Shown here: piece by piece, positions 7,675 through 17,924 of the stretch | How the letters are laid out: the number at the start of each line of letters is the position of its first letter | Numbering within the stretch: the first letter of the stretch is position 1 | From: Echinimonas agarilytica | Lineage (GTDB): Bacteria > Pseudomonadota > Gammaproteobacteria > Enterobacterales > Neiellaceae | Length of the DNA: 64,000 bases | Assembly (NCBI RefSeq): GCF_023703465.1 | Contig: NZ_JAMQGP010000002.1 | Span: 620,001 to 684,000, forward strand | Direction of reading: 5' to 3' | Notes under the pieces: generated by a model | Seen by the model: the letters and a program-made list of their open reading frames with translations, nothing else | What the model was told of the DNA's origin: nothing | Database searches by the model: none | Translations under genes and position numbers: made by a program

Positions 7675-10425
7675 ATGAATACTCAAATCACCAAGCTGAA
7701 GCCATTATCAGCGATGATTGCGACCATCATGCTGAGCGCATGTGGTTCTGATAGCCCACAACGTCCTGAGCATATGGACGATACTATCCCTGATGCTTTA
7801 CTCGCATCTAACTTTGTTGCGCAAGAAAATATTGATGTTCCAAATTGGTCTGAAGAGGGTGCGCAAGTACCAAGCGGCCAAGCGTATATTTGGAGTGTAC
7901 TTGATTCTGACGGGAACCCCTTGCCGGTCACAGGTCTTTCTAAATTTGCTAATCACAAATTTACGGTGACCTCGACAACGGGCGAAAACGGTGCAGCAGA
8001 CGCTGGCGATGGCACCGTATTAGTTCCGAATGAGCTGCGCTGTCCGGGCGATGAAGATTTCATGATTCCTGAGACCGTACCTTATAACATCGCTCAACTT
8101 CGAGTGGATGGTTTTAAAACCCGTCAGTCAGTCAACAACACTGACACCCTCGATTTTGCATTTGAGATTCCAGAAAACCGATATGGCGTGGAGTACCAAG
8201 CTCAGCTTGAATATGCTGGCGATACGTTTGATTTTGCAATTAAAACGCAGGATTTGGAAAATATCGTACCCGACTATTTGCTGTTTAATCGCTTTGTTGC
8301 GGAATACTACCCAGAAAAATCACTGGATGACACTGTTCCCACCGACATTAAGTTGTCGAATGTGGCTCAAGGTCAGCTGGTGAAAATTCGTTTGAATTCA
8401 CAGTATGACAATGACAATCCGGACTTTCCTATTGGTGTTGACGGACTTGATCCATTTTATAAAGTGAACTTTCAGTTCAACAGTATCACTGAGCAAACCT
8501 TTGTTTATGATGAACAAGAAGAATTAGCGAACGATTTCCCAGGCCCAGACATGGAGTTTGAAGTTGGCCAAGAATATCCTTCAATTTGGTATGTAAATCG
8601 CCAAACATCATCAGCAACCTCTGCATTAAATCCTTATGGCGCCTGCGCCAAATTGGGGGATTTCATCGAGGTCTTGGTCATGATTCCTGAGCAAGCCTTT
8701 GCAGAAACATACCAAGCCAAACTGCAGTGGCCTAATGCCGCAGGTGACATGGACCAATACAGCTTTACCATCTCAACTGCAGCAGAAGACGCTTTGGTCG
8801 ATGAGTCTAAGCTGGATATTGGCAAAGTCTACGATTTGCCGCTTGGCGAAGACCACTTGGTACCTGTTACAGTTGAAGGGTTCAATACTAGCCTTCCAAT
8901 TTCGATTGCAGGTACAGGGGTTAGCTATTCAATTGACGGGGGCGAGTTTACAACAGAGCCTGGTGTGATTGTACCGGGGCAAACCTTAGAGCTGAAATAC
9001 GATATCTCTAACCTTTCAGCTGAAAACCAATATTACGCGGTATTTGAACCTGTTCTAACGTTGGGTGAATTGAGTTTCACGGGATACGCTCGCACTATTC
9101 CTGATCCAGCATGGCCTGTGTTGAAAAATACGCTTGAGTTTCCGATGAGTGGAGTTGCAACTGACGGCGCAACAGCAACCTTACGCGGCATTGCTAGTGT
9201 TGCTGTGAGTGAAGCGGCAACAGCAAGTACACCGACGCTAGATACATCAAACATTCAAGTTTCGGTGAATGGCGGCGAGTTCGAGAACGTTGAATCGATA
9301 GATGCCAATGGCGCTTGGCAAATTTCTATCACGCTTGCTGAGGGTGAAAATAGCGTGGTGTATAAAGATGAGCCGCCTAAGGGACTTGCCGGTGGCATTA
9401 GTCATGAGCTTAAGATCACTAAACTTGCTTCTGCTGATGCAACATTCCCTGCGGATTTTACTCTGCCCGACGGTGTTGATGCCTTAGGGCTGTTACAAGA
9501 CATGACGGTTGATACGAAAGCAGCGAATCCGGTTTTCTATATTGTTGATCAGAATGAAACTCTCCGAGATGATTTGTTTAACAATGACAATAAAAGAGAC
9601 GACCAAGTGCTCATCTTCACGCCGAGTAAATCTGGTGAACTCACAAACCTTTACAGCTCGCTGATTACAACGGCTGAATATGTATTTGATATCAGCCTGA
9701 GCAATAACAGAGCCGTGGGCTCAACACCGTTTTTGTTCCATTCTGAGCATTGGGCATCGGCACGCACATACGACTTGTCGTCGGAAACGCCGTTGGATGT
9801 GACCTTGCCAGCTTCTGAAGTGAAAGGTGGCACAACTACGGGTAAAAGTACTGTAAAATCAACATTTTCATTCGATGATGATAAGGTTTATGTAGCAGGG
9901 AATAGTGGATTAGGTGTGCATACTTTCGACCCCGTTACAGGTGCATTAGGGGATATTGAGTATCTCAACAGCATTGGTTCAGTCCGTACTATTGCGATCT
10001 ATCAAGATGCTTCCGGCACTGAGTTCGTGTTTGTATCATCGCGTAACAATGCGAATACTTGGGTTGTTGAAGTGGATGCCAATGATTTGTCGAACTCAGT
10101 GACCACACCGCTTACATTAGAGGTGCCTGATGGGTTTGCATTTGACGGCGGCAAAATGGAAGACATGGCAATCAATCCAGTCACGGGTCAAGGCTTTGTT
10201 GCCGACGGCACCAGTTTATTGACGTTTGATGCGACTAATATAGCGGCGAATAAAACCATCACACTCACTCATACGCCATCCAGTGGCGAGTATGGAGAGC
10301 TCATGACGGTGCTAAGTGAACCGGGGCTTTCACCATTGCTTCTGCTCGATAACAGCGACAAAGCTATTTATGTGGTGGATCAAATGACCGGAGAGCGTAT
10401 GACGGTATTGAAGTTCGTCGAATAA
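7675..10425 (+). CDS. Large lipoprotein of unknown function, second of a related pair
   Basis: 916 residues, almost the same length as its upstream neighbour. Signal with lipobox LSAC (Cys23); TGGAG lies 6 bases before the ATG at 7675. An ATG at 7671 is out of frame. Beta-rich modules fill the first 600 residues. Around residue 488 EFPMSGVATDG..T.RG and around residue 607 QDMTVDTKAANPV echo equivalent stretches of the first lipoprotein, which points to old duplication. The C-terminal 200-300 residues have propeller-like strands (DDDKVYVAGNSGLGVHTFDP, AINPVTGQGFVAD, IYVVDQMTGERM). No named family recognised. Probably translated from the receptor mRNA; a strong terminator follows. Confidence 0.85.
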   Translation: MNTQITKLKPLSAMIATIMLSACGSDSPQRPEHMDDTIPDALLASNFVAQENIDVPNWSEEGAQVPSGQAYIWSVLDSDGNPLPVTGLSKFANHKFTVTSTTGENGAADAGDGTVLVPNELRCPGDEDFMIPETVPYNIAQLRVDGFKTRQSVNNTDTLDFAFEIPENRYGVEYQAQLEYAGDTFDFAIKTQDLENIVPDYLLFNRFVAEYYPEKSLDDTVPTDIKLSNVAQGQLVKIRLNSQYDNDNPDFPIGVDGLDPFYKVNFQFNSITEQTFVYDEQEELANDFPGPDMEFEVGQEYPSIWYVNRQTSSATSALNPYGACAKLGDFIEVLVMIPEQAFAETYQAKLQWPNAAGDMDQYSFTISTAAEDALVDESKLDIGKVYDLPLGEDHLVPVTVEGFNTSLPISIAGTGVSYSIDGGEFTTEPGVIVPGQTLELKYDISNLSAENQYYAVFEPVLTLGELSFTGYARTIPDPAWPVLKNTLEFPMSGVATDGATATLRGIASVAVSEAATASTPTLDTSNIQVSVNGGEFENVESIDANGAWQISITLAEGENSVVYKDEPPKGLAGGISHELKITKLASADATFPADFTLPDGVDALGLLQDMTVDTKAANPVFYIVDQNETLRDDLFNNDNKRDDQVLIFTPSKSGELTNLYSSLITTAEYVFDISLSNNRAVGSTPFLFHSEHWASARTYDLSSETPLDVTLPASEVKGGTTTGKSTVKSTFSFDDDKVYVAGNSGLGVHTFDPVTGALGDIEYLNSIGSVRTIAIYQDASGTEFVFVSSRNNANTWVVEVDANDLSNSVTTPLTLEVPDGFAFDGGKMEDMAINPVTGQGFVADGTSLLTFDATNIAANKTITLTHTPSSGEYGELMTVLSEPGLSPLLLLDNSDKAIYVVDQMTGERMTVLKFVE

Positions 10426-10446
10426 CAATGTGAGATGACTTCACGC

Positions 10447-10481
10447 AAAAGGCCGAACTTTTTGGAGTTCGGCCTTTTTTT
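10447..10481. terminator. Bidirectional intrinsic terminator
   Basis: GGCCGAACT (10451-10459) pairs with AGTTCGGCC (10466-10474), extended by AAAA/TTTT and followed by a T7 run. It ends the receptor-lipoprotein unit and, on the other strand, the carbonic anhydrase gene. Confidence 0.9.
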
Positions 10482-10532
10482 ACCAAAGCTAAAACAACTT
10501 TTATTTGCTCCATGGCGTCGGTTGAGCCAGTA

Positions 10533-11264
10533 TTATTGCATCACAACACGTGCATTGAGTGGCTGAATTGGGCGATTGTTCGGCTCATGCAATGTACTTT
10601 GAAATGATGAAATTTGCGCCTTTGAAGCGGTCAATGGTTGTTTCATCACTAACCAGCGCACACCTTCTGAGCAAGGAGGGGTGGTCAACGAACCATTGAA
10701 TCGATAGTAGTCCTGGCTTTTTGGCAACAAATCAAACGCAGACACTGGTGTGCTCAATGAATGTTTGTCACCTGCGTGTTTGGGAAGCGATGCCCATGCC
10801 TTAGCCAAACCTTCATTTTCAGCGCCTTCATCAAACATCACTGCTACAACGGCTAAGGCGCCGTCAGCATCGGCATGTACCATGTGTACTTCTAATGGAT
10901 ATGATTTGCCGTTGATGTGGTTTTCACTTGGGGAGTGGAAATGATATTGAACGAGGTTAAATTGATGTTGGTCGAGCTTTATTTGGCTGCCGGTCTCAAA
11001 ATTAACTTGAACCGTATGCCCGTTGTTGATGATTTCGTGGCCTTGAGCCTGGTAACTAAAGTCAATTGCAGAAAGGGTCGATTCAACGAAGCCAGAAAGG
11101 TCGATGGGGGATTGATTTTGTCCCTCGCATGAGGCATTCGCTTCGCTTAAATTATACCAATTTTGTGGACCGGTTTTGCCAGAGTAGCCCCAGTGTGGAT
11201 CTGATCCTGCGGTAACATTAAAAGCGAACATCGCGACTGCTAAAGTGATGAGGTTCCGTTTCAT
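10533..11264 (-). CDS. Alpha-class carbonic anhydrase, periplasmic
   Basis: 243 residues. Converts CO2 and water to bicarbonate and a proton. The start at 11264 begins a clean signal peptide (MKRNLITLAVAMFAFNVTAG); the frame is open 28 codons further, but that extension would bury the signal. The mature protein opens HWGYSGKTGPQNW as in other bacterial alpha enzymes. The zinc ligands are His108 and His110 (QYHFHSPSENH) and His127 (LEVHMVH). LTTPPCSEGVRWLV near the C-terminus carries the conserved Thr and the Cys that can pair with Cys46. Convergent with the lipoprotein operon; a terminator separates it from hisA upstream. Confidence 0.95.
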   Translation of the reverse strand: MKRNLITLAVAMFAFNVTAGSDPHWGYSGKTGPQNWYNLSEANASCEGQNQSPIDLSGFVESTLSAIDFSYQAQGHEIINNGHTVQVNFETGSQIKLDQHQFNLVQYHFHSPSENHINGKSYPLEVHMVHADADGALAVVAVMFDEGAENEGLAKAWASLPKHAGDKHSLSTPVSAFDLLPKSQDYYRFNGSLTTPPCSEGVRWLVMKQPLTASKAQISSFQSTLHEPNNRPIQPLNARVVMQ

Positions 11265-11407
11265 AGTGTGATGAATCCTGTTCTCTCGGTATTCTAAAAA
11301 TGCCACACAATGTGGGGCAAAATGTAAAGTGAACAAAGGATAGTTCAAGACCGCGAAGTCGAGACTCTATTGACGTCATTTCTAAAGCCATTCCGACAAG
11401 CAGTCAC

Positions 11408-11433
11408 AAAAAAACCGCAACAAGTGCGGCTTT
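11408..11433 (-). terminator. Intrinsic terminator of the his operon
   Basis: On the minus strand CCGCA and TGCGG form a short GC stem extended by A/T pairs, followed by a run of seven T. It lies about 25 bases beyond the hisA stop and shows that the transcript ends after hisA. Confidence 0.75.
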
Positions 11434-11458
11434 CAAACTCATGCAAATGGATGACTGC

Positions 11459-12791
<1,333 letters not shown>

Positions 12792-12792
<1 letters not shown>

Positions 12793-13862
12793 TACAAAAC
12801 TCCTTTACTGCTCGGTAGAGCGTCACCTTTTATTTCAATGGCTTGGCGTAAAGTTCGACCAAACACTTTGAATAGACCTTCAACCTGGTGATGTGCGTTG
12901 CCCGGACCTGCATTGAGGTGCAGTGTTGCGCCTAATGTGTCGGCCATACTGCGGAAGAAGTGAGGCACCATCTCAGTAGCCAGTTCACCTACATTATCGC
13001 GACTGAAGTCGGCATTGAACACTAGGTATGGGCGGCCCGACAAATCCAATGAACAGCTGGCTTCGAGTTCATCCATTGGTAAGGTGAAGCCAAAACGGCC
13101 AATACCACGTTTGTTTCCGAGCGCTTTTTTCAATGCTGCGCCAATAGCGAGCGCACAATCTTCTACACTGTGGTGATCGTCGATGTGCAGATCACCATCG
13201 CAGGTAAGTTGCAACTGAAAGCCTCCGTGAGTACAGATTTGCTCCAGCATATGATCAAAGAAACCGATACCCGTGGCAAGAACGTTACCGCCTTGTTTGT
13301 CGAGGTTTACTTTGACTTTAATGTTGGTTTCACGAGTCGTACGAACCACCTCAGCAGTGCGTTCTTGATGCAGCAATCCGTCGACAATGTGATCCCAATT
13401 TTTGTTGTCACGATCGTACTGAAGGCCAACAATGCCCATGCTTTGTGCAAGTTGCATGTCCGTGGCGCGATCGCCAATTACATACGAGTTTTCAAAGTCC
13501 ACTTTGCCTTCGCTCAAGTAAGTTTGTACCAACCCAAGCTTAGGCTTCCGGCAGGAGCAATTGTCTTCGTCAAAGTGTGGGCAAATCAGTACGTCATCCC
13601 AAACCACGCCTTGCGATTCGAACAATTGCATCATTTTATCGTGAGGTGCATCAAAGTCGGCTTGCGGAAAACTGTCGGTACCAAGGCCGTCTTGATTAGA
13701 CACCATGACTAAGCGGAATCCGGCTTTTTGCAGTTGCAACAATGCAGGGATGACCAAGGGCTCAAAAACAAGCTTTTCGAGGCTATCGAGTTGGTAATCT
13801 ACTGGCGGCTCTTCGACAAGAGTGCCGTCCCGGTCGATAAATAATATCGCTTGCTTGCTCAT
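12792..13862 (-). CDS. hisB: Bifunctional histidinol-phosphatase/IGP dehydratase HisB
   Basis: 356 residues, the size of the fused enterobacterial enzyme. N-terminal half (about 1-165): HAD phosphatase with [13 protein letters not shown] (nucleophile Asp) and the zinc loop [16 protein letters not shown]-terminal half (about 168-356): imidazole glycerol-phosphate dehydratase with [16 protein letters not shown] and [16 protein letters not shown], which carry metal-binding His and Glu. The start at 13862 gives [14 protein letters not shown] and overlaps the hisC stop (ATGA). The frame is open 27 codons upstream, but that extension lies inside hisC. Confidence 0.97.
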
Positions 13863-14938
13863 GAAGACTCCTTCAAATACTGGCTTAACGCTGCGATTGT
13901 GCGCGTCATTTCTTGCTCTGTGCCGATGGTGACACGAATGCAATTTTGTAAGGTGATTTGTTTGCTTTGATTACGCAAAATAATGCCGGCATGGGCCATG
14001 GCTGTCATACACTTAAGTGCATCTGGAACACGGCACAATACATAGTTGCCACTGCTCGGGTAAACCTGAGTCAGAGGGGTGAATACATCGGCAAACTTGG
14101 CGCGTAATGTATTGAGGGTTGCAACTTCTTGTTGAACCTTGCTGATGTTGTCTTTTGACAGTGCTTCGGTGGCTACCTGCGCAACAGGTTCCGGCACGGG
14201 ATACGGAGCAATGACTTTTGCAAGCTGTTGAATTACAGGAGCATTGGCGAGCGTAAACCCGCAGCGAATACCGGCTAATGCAAATGCTTTAGAAAGTGTC
14301 CGTAACACCACTAAATTAGGGTATTGCGACAGTAAATTCAGTACCGATGCTTGCGCTGAAAATTCGATGTAAGCTTCATCAACCACAACCAGCGCTTCGT
14401 CACGTAACGCGTCTAACAATGCAGTGATTCGCTCTGGCTGCATATCGTGACCTGTTGGATTGTTTGGCGAACAAACAAACACCAACTTAACGGGCGACTT
14501 AGATGTTTCAACAGCCTTCAAAATGCCATCCACATCTACTTGATAGTCGTCACCTAAAGGTACTTTAGTGACACCAACAATGTTAGTTTTGGCACTGATT
14601 TCATACATGCCGTATGTCGGTGGGCACAGAATAATCTGGTCTTGGTTTGGGGCACAAAACGTGCGTATTAATAGTTCAATACCTTCATCTGCACCGCGCG
14701 TGGCCAATAATTGTTCCGCTGTAACGCCAGCATATTCGGCATAACGCGTGATGAGTTCAGGGGGTTGGAATTCGGGGTATCGATTAAACCGCGAGCAGTC
14801 GAGCTGATACTCATGCGTGTAAGGGTTCTCGTTGGCATTGAGCCAAATCTCTCCATCGCCCCCGAGTCGGCGAGCCGACTCGTAAGGAACTAAGTCGGCC
14901 AACTCGGGGCGGATCAAACGGGTTGCTAAGTCGCTCAT
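13859..14938 (-). CDS. hisC: Histidinol-phosphate aminotransferase HisC
   Basis: 359 residues. PLP enzyme of fold type I that converts imidazole acetol-phosphate plus glutamate to histidinol phosphate. Landmarks: LNANENPY at the N-terminus, the SPNNPTGH stretch, [10 protein letters not shown] with the Asp that binds the pyridine nitrogen, and [14 protein letters not shown] with the Schiff-base Lys. Overlaps hisD (ATGA), so the two are coupled. Confidence 0.97.
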   Translation of the reverse strand: MSDLATRLIRPELADLVPYESARRLGGDGEIWLNANENPYTHEYQLDCSRFNRYPEFQPPELITRYAEYAGVTAEQLLATRGADEGIELLIRTFCAPNQDQIILCPPTYGMYEISAKTNIVGVTKVPLGDDYQVDVDGILKAVETSKSPVKLVFVCSPNNPTGHDMQPERITALLDALRDEALVVVDEAYIEFSAQASVLNLLSQYPNLVVLRTLSKAFALAGIRCGFTLANAPVIQQLAKVIAPYPVPEPVAQVATEALSKDNISKVQQEVATLNTLRAKFADVFTPLTQVYPSSGNYVLCRVPDALKCMTAMAHAGIILRNQSKQITLQNCIRVTIGTEQEMTRTIAALSQYLKESS

Positions 14939-16230
14939 TTAGAGCCCTCTAAAGCTTGAGTCCGAACGTGTACTGCATTGGCGTGGGCATCAAGGCCTTC
15001 GGCATCTGCAATAGCGGTGACAACCGGAGCTAAGCCGCTTAAGCCATCGGCCGACAACTCTTGCACTGTAAAACGCTTACAGAAGTCCATTAAGCTCAAG
15101 CTTGAATACGTGCGTACGTAACCGTATGTCGGCAATACGTGATTGGTGCCACTGGCATAGTCGCCCACAGACTCTGGTGTCCAATCACCTAAGAATACTG
15201 AACCGGCGTGTTGAATGTCGTTTAAATACTGACGCGGGTTTTTGGTTTGAACAATGAGATGCTCAGGGCCATAAATGTTAGAAATAACGACAGCTTCCGC
15301 CATGTCCTGACACACAATGGCAATGCTATTTTCGAGCGCTTTTTCGGCAATGTCTGCGCGGCTCAATTTTGCAACTTGGCGAGTCAGAGCTTGGTTTACT
15401 TCATCAGCCAACTTATCAGACGGCGTCACAACGACAACTTGAGAGTCTGGGCCGTGCTCCGCTTGAGACAGTAAATCAGCGGCAATAAAGTCTGCGTTGG
15501 CTCGGGCGTCGGCAATAACCATAACTTCAGAAGGGCCGGCAGGCATATCAATGGATGCACCGCCTATGGCTTGCGAAACTTGACGCTTAGCTTCGGTCAC
15601 AAAGCTATTGCCGGGGCCAAATATTTTGTCGACTTTAGGTACGCTTTCTGTACCAAAAGCAAGCGCGGCAACGGCTTGAGCGCCACCCACTTGGTATATC
15701 TCGTCAATACCGCACAACGATGCTGCGAACACGATTTCTGGTGCAATTGGGGGCGGAGAAACGAGCACTCTGCGTTTGCACCCGGCAATCTCAGACGGCA
15801 CACCTAGCATAAGTACAGTACTTGGTAGTGGAGCAGAACCACCCGGAATATAGAGTCCAACCGCTTCAATCGCTCGGCTATGCATTTCACACACAACACC
15901 GGGTTGAGTCTCCACTGAAAGTGGGCGGCTCACCTGAGCGGCATGAAAACTACGAATGTTTCGAAATGCCTCGCGAAGCGCTGTTTTCAAAGGCGCAGGA
16001 ATACTGTCGCATGCCTCTTTCATTGCTTGCGAAGATAAACGAATGTCGTTGAGCTCTACCTTGTCGAACTGCGCACTGAGTTTTTTGAGGGCAGCGTCGC
16101 CCTCAGTGGTCACTTGCTCAATAATGTGAGCGACAGTGTCTGTAATGCTTTCCGATGCAGCCATTGCCGGACGTAACAATACGGCTTGTTGTTCGGCGGC
16201 AGATAGAGCAGACCAGATGACCTTTTTCAT
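14935..16230 (-). CDS. hisD: Histidinol dehydrogenase HisD
   Basis: 431 residues, close to the 434 of E. coli. Zinc- and NAD-dependent four-electron oxidation of histidinol to histidine. Visible ligands and active-site motifs: GPSEVMVIAD, LLSQAEHGPDSQ (Gln and His zinc ligands), SVGDYASGTNHVLP (Asp ligand), and HANAVHVR at the end (His ligand). Lies 18 bases after hisG. Confidence 0.97.
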   Translation of the reverse strand: MKKVIWSALSAAEQQAVLLRPAMAASESITDTVAHIIEQVTTEGDAALKKLSAQFDKVELNDIRLSSQAMKEACDSIPAPLKTALREAFRNIRSFHAAQVSRPLSVETQPGVVCEMHSRAIEAVGLYIPGGSAPLPSTVLMLGVPSEIAGCKRRVLVSPPPIAPEIVFAASLCGIDEIYQVGGAQAVAALAFGTESVPKVDKIFGPGNSFVTEAKRQVSQAIGGASIDMPAGPSEVMVIADARANADFIAADLLSQAEHGPDSQVVVVTPSDKLADEVNQALTRQVAKLSRADIAEKALENSIAIVCQDMAEAVVISNIYGPEHLIVQTKNPRQYLNDIQHAGSVFLGDWTPESVGDYASGTNHVLPTYGYVRTYSSLSLMDFCKRFTVQELSADGLSGLAPVVTAIADAEGLDAHANAVHVRTQALEGSK

Positions 16231-16248
16231 AGTTTTTTACCGATTGTA

Positions 16249-17148
16249 TTAACCTAACATTTTCTCAATGGGCAACACTAAAATAGAGCTGGCACCCAAT
16301 TCTTTGAGTTCTTCCATCGTTTCCCAGAATAAATTCTCAGAACTTACGACATGAACAGCAACGGCCTCATCGGTGTGAGCCAATGGCAAGACCGTTGGGT
16401 TTTCAGCTCCTGGAAGTAAATTGATCACCGCTTCAAGTTTGTCTTTTGGTGAATGCAGCATAATGTACTTGCTTTCTTTAGCCTGCATCACACCATTAAT
16501 ACGGGTTAAGATCTTATCGATAAGTTGCTGTTTTTCTGGTTCTATTGAACCGGCACGTTGAATTAACCGCGCTTGTGAACGGAAGATGACGTCAGTTTCA
16601 CGCAAGCCGTTGGCTTCGAGAGTGGCACCGGTTGACACCAAATCACAAATGGCATCGGCAAGGCCTGCTCGTGGAGCAACTTCAACTGAACCAGATAAGA
16701 AACATGATTGGAACTGAACACCTTGTTCATTCAAATAGCGGCGCAACAATTCAGGATAAGATGTTGCAATGCGCATGTTCTTGAGGCTTTGCGGGCCCTC
16801 GTATTCCATCTCGTTTGGTACAGCCAATGACAAGCGGCATCCGCCGTAACCGAGCTGTTTTAAAGAAACAAACTCAGAAGGCTCACCTGCGCGTTCACGC
16901 ATCATAGTTTCTTCTTCGAGTACGTTCTCACCAATTACACCCAGATCACACACGCCATCCATGATTAAACCTGGGATGTCGTCATCGCGCACACGAAGCA
17001 CATCAATCGGTTGATTGGTGGAGTGGGCGATCAAGCGTTGATCGTGAACGTTAAATTTAACACCACAGCTGGCCAGTAGTGCATATGTTTTTTCGCTTAA
17101 GCGGCCAGATTTCTGAATCGCAATACGCAGTCTTGAGTTATCCAACAT
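16249..17148 (-). CDS. hisG: ATP phosphoribosyltransferase HisG (long form)
   Basis: 299 residues, exactly the usual length of the long, allosteric form. Joins ATP and PRPP in the first committed step of histidine synthesis. Start chosen at 17148 ([17 protein letters not shown]) with AGGAC upstream; the frame is open 17 codons further into the attenuator, which is not credible. Catalytic part: [14 protein letters not shown] and the PRPP loop region [16 protein letters not shown]. The C-terminal 75-80 residues form the ACT-like regulatory domain that binds histidine. It follows the leader and attenuator directly. Confidence 0.97.
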   Translation of the reverse strand: MLDNSRLRIAIQKSGRLSEKTYALLASCGVKFNVHDQRLIAHSTNQPIDVLRVRDDDIPGLIMDGVCDLGVIGENVLEEETMMRERAGEPSEFVSLKQLGYGGCRLSLAVPNEMEYEGPQSLKNMRIATSYPELLRRYLNEQGVQFQSCFLSGSVEVAPRAGLADAICDLVSTGATLEANGLRETDVIFRSQARLIQRAGSIEPEKQQLIDKILTRINGVMQAKESKYIMLHSPKDKLEAVINLLPGAENPTVLPLAHTDEAVAVHVVSSENLFWETMEELKELGASSILVLPIEKMLG

Positions 17149-17183
17149 GATTGTTGTCCTGTTAAGCAAAGCTAAAAATAAAA

Positions 17184-17213
17184 AACCCTCGGGGGCCAAG
17201 CCTTCCGAGGGTT
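17184..17213 (-). terminator. his operon attenuator terminator
   Basis: On the minus strand AACCCTCGG pairs with CCGAGGGTT (9 bp), then a T6 run and further Ts. It sits 36 bases before the hisG start and 65 bases after the leader peptide stop. Its 5' arm and loop (17198-17206) can instead pair with 17237-17245 to form an antiterminator. This is the classical His-tRNA-sensing attenuator. Confidence 0.92.
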
Positions 17214-17258
17214 ATTGCACTATGGCTGACACCGGTGGAAGGCTTTGTTACCTTCCAC
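17198..17258 (-). promoter_or_regulatory. his leader alternative hairpins (pause/antiterminator)
   Basis: Two mutually exclusive pairings are visible. GTGGAAGG (17235-17242) pairs with CCTTCCAC (17251-17258), next to the leader peptide end. Alternatively GGAAGGCTT (17237-17245) pairs with AAGCCTTCC (17198-17206), which would break the terminator. A ribosome stalled at the His codons favours the second form and lets transcription pass into hisG. Confidence 0.85.
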
Positions 17259-17277
17259 GCATCTCGCTCCTGAAAGG

Positions 17278-17325
17278 TTAGCTTTCTGGATGATGATGGT
17301 GATGTAAAGTGTCGTTTAAACGCAT
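17278..17325 (-). CDS. hisL: his operon leader peptide HisL
   Basis: A 15-codon reading frame, MRLNDTLHHHHHPES, too short for ordinary gene finding. It has five consecutive His codons (CAT CAC CAT CAT CAT) followed by Pro-Glu-Ser, as in enterobacterial HisL, which ends in a His run and Pro. It lies 65 bases before the attenuator hairpin. Its job is to sense charged His-tRNA through ribosome stalling. Confidence 0.9.
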   Translation of the reverse strand: MRLNDTLHHHHHPES

Positions 17326-17368
17326 GTCAGCCACGTGATAACTAGTCGTGTTTTATATAAGGAGGTCG

Positions 17369-17397
17369 AAATTAACTAAGGATGAATAAAAATGCAA
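17369..17397 (-). promoter_or_regulatory. Candidate sigma-70 promoter of the his operon
   Basis: On the minus strand TTGCAT (17392-17397) and TAATTT (17369-17374) are spaced by 17 bases, which puts the start of transcription about 35 bases before the hisL ATG. A second AT-rich element, TTATATAA (17354-17361), lies further downstream. Sequence match only. Confidence 0.5.
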
Positions 17398-17532
17398 GAA
17401 GTTTTGTGACGCTATGCACAACCACAAGACTGGTTGGAGTTGTGTCAAAATTTTGGCATGGGCCTCTAAAGCTTTATTTATAAAGGCCGATAATAGGGAG
17501 TGACAGTTGATTGACATGTAAAAGGACCCCTC

Positions 17533-17829
17533 ATGGCTAGTCAGGATCTGATTTATTCAGTTTTACCGCGTCCGTTACCTAAAGTGGAACAGGACAAGAG
17601 TAAAGTGCGCCAAGTTTCTAAGCGCCCAGTGATTAATAATTCGGATGAAGAACGTCAAGACTCCACCGAAGAGGAGCTTGATCGTGTCGCTAAAGCCATG
17701 GAACAGCGCGATCGTCAGCGCAAGCGTCACCCGCAGGCTGAGAATAAAAAACTTAAAAAGCTGCACCAAATGCAACAAAAGATTGTAGATTCGGATGACG
17801 ACACTCCTCATTTTGACATTATTGCGTAG
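17533..17829 (+). CDS. Small, highly charged protein of unknown function
   Basis: 98 residues. Rich in Lys, Arg, Glu, Asp and Gln, with a predicted helical middle (EEELDRVAKAMEQRDRQRKR) and no membrane segment or signal. The AAAGGA site is 8 bases before the ATG. A reading frame of 112 codons runs antisense to it but looks like a shadow. I do not recognise the family. The basic central helix could bind nucleic acid or membrane (speculation). It stands alone after the his leader and before a gene for an inner-membrane protein. Confidence 0.7.
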   Translation: MASQDLIYSVLPRPLPKVEQDKSKVRQVSKRPVINNSDEERQDSTEEELDRVAKAMEQRDRQRKRHPQAENKKLKKLHQMQQKIVDSDDDTPHFDIIA

Positions 17830-17924
17830 CGCTATATTTTTCTTCAGAACTATCGAATTTGTTTCGAGCATGTTAAAACGCCTCTTGGATGGTCGTTGGT
17901 GACCGGTATTCAATAGTGAGTTTC

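Noticed and set aside
13170-13712. 180-codon plus-strand frame
   Set aside because: Lies fully antisense to hisB, whose motifs and length are certain; a composition shadow.
17575-17913. 112-codon minus-strand frame over the small charged protein
   Set aside because: Hydrophobic content mirrors the charged sense protein; no ribosome-binding site, and the plus-strand gene has a good one.
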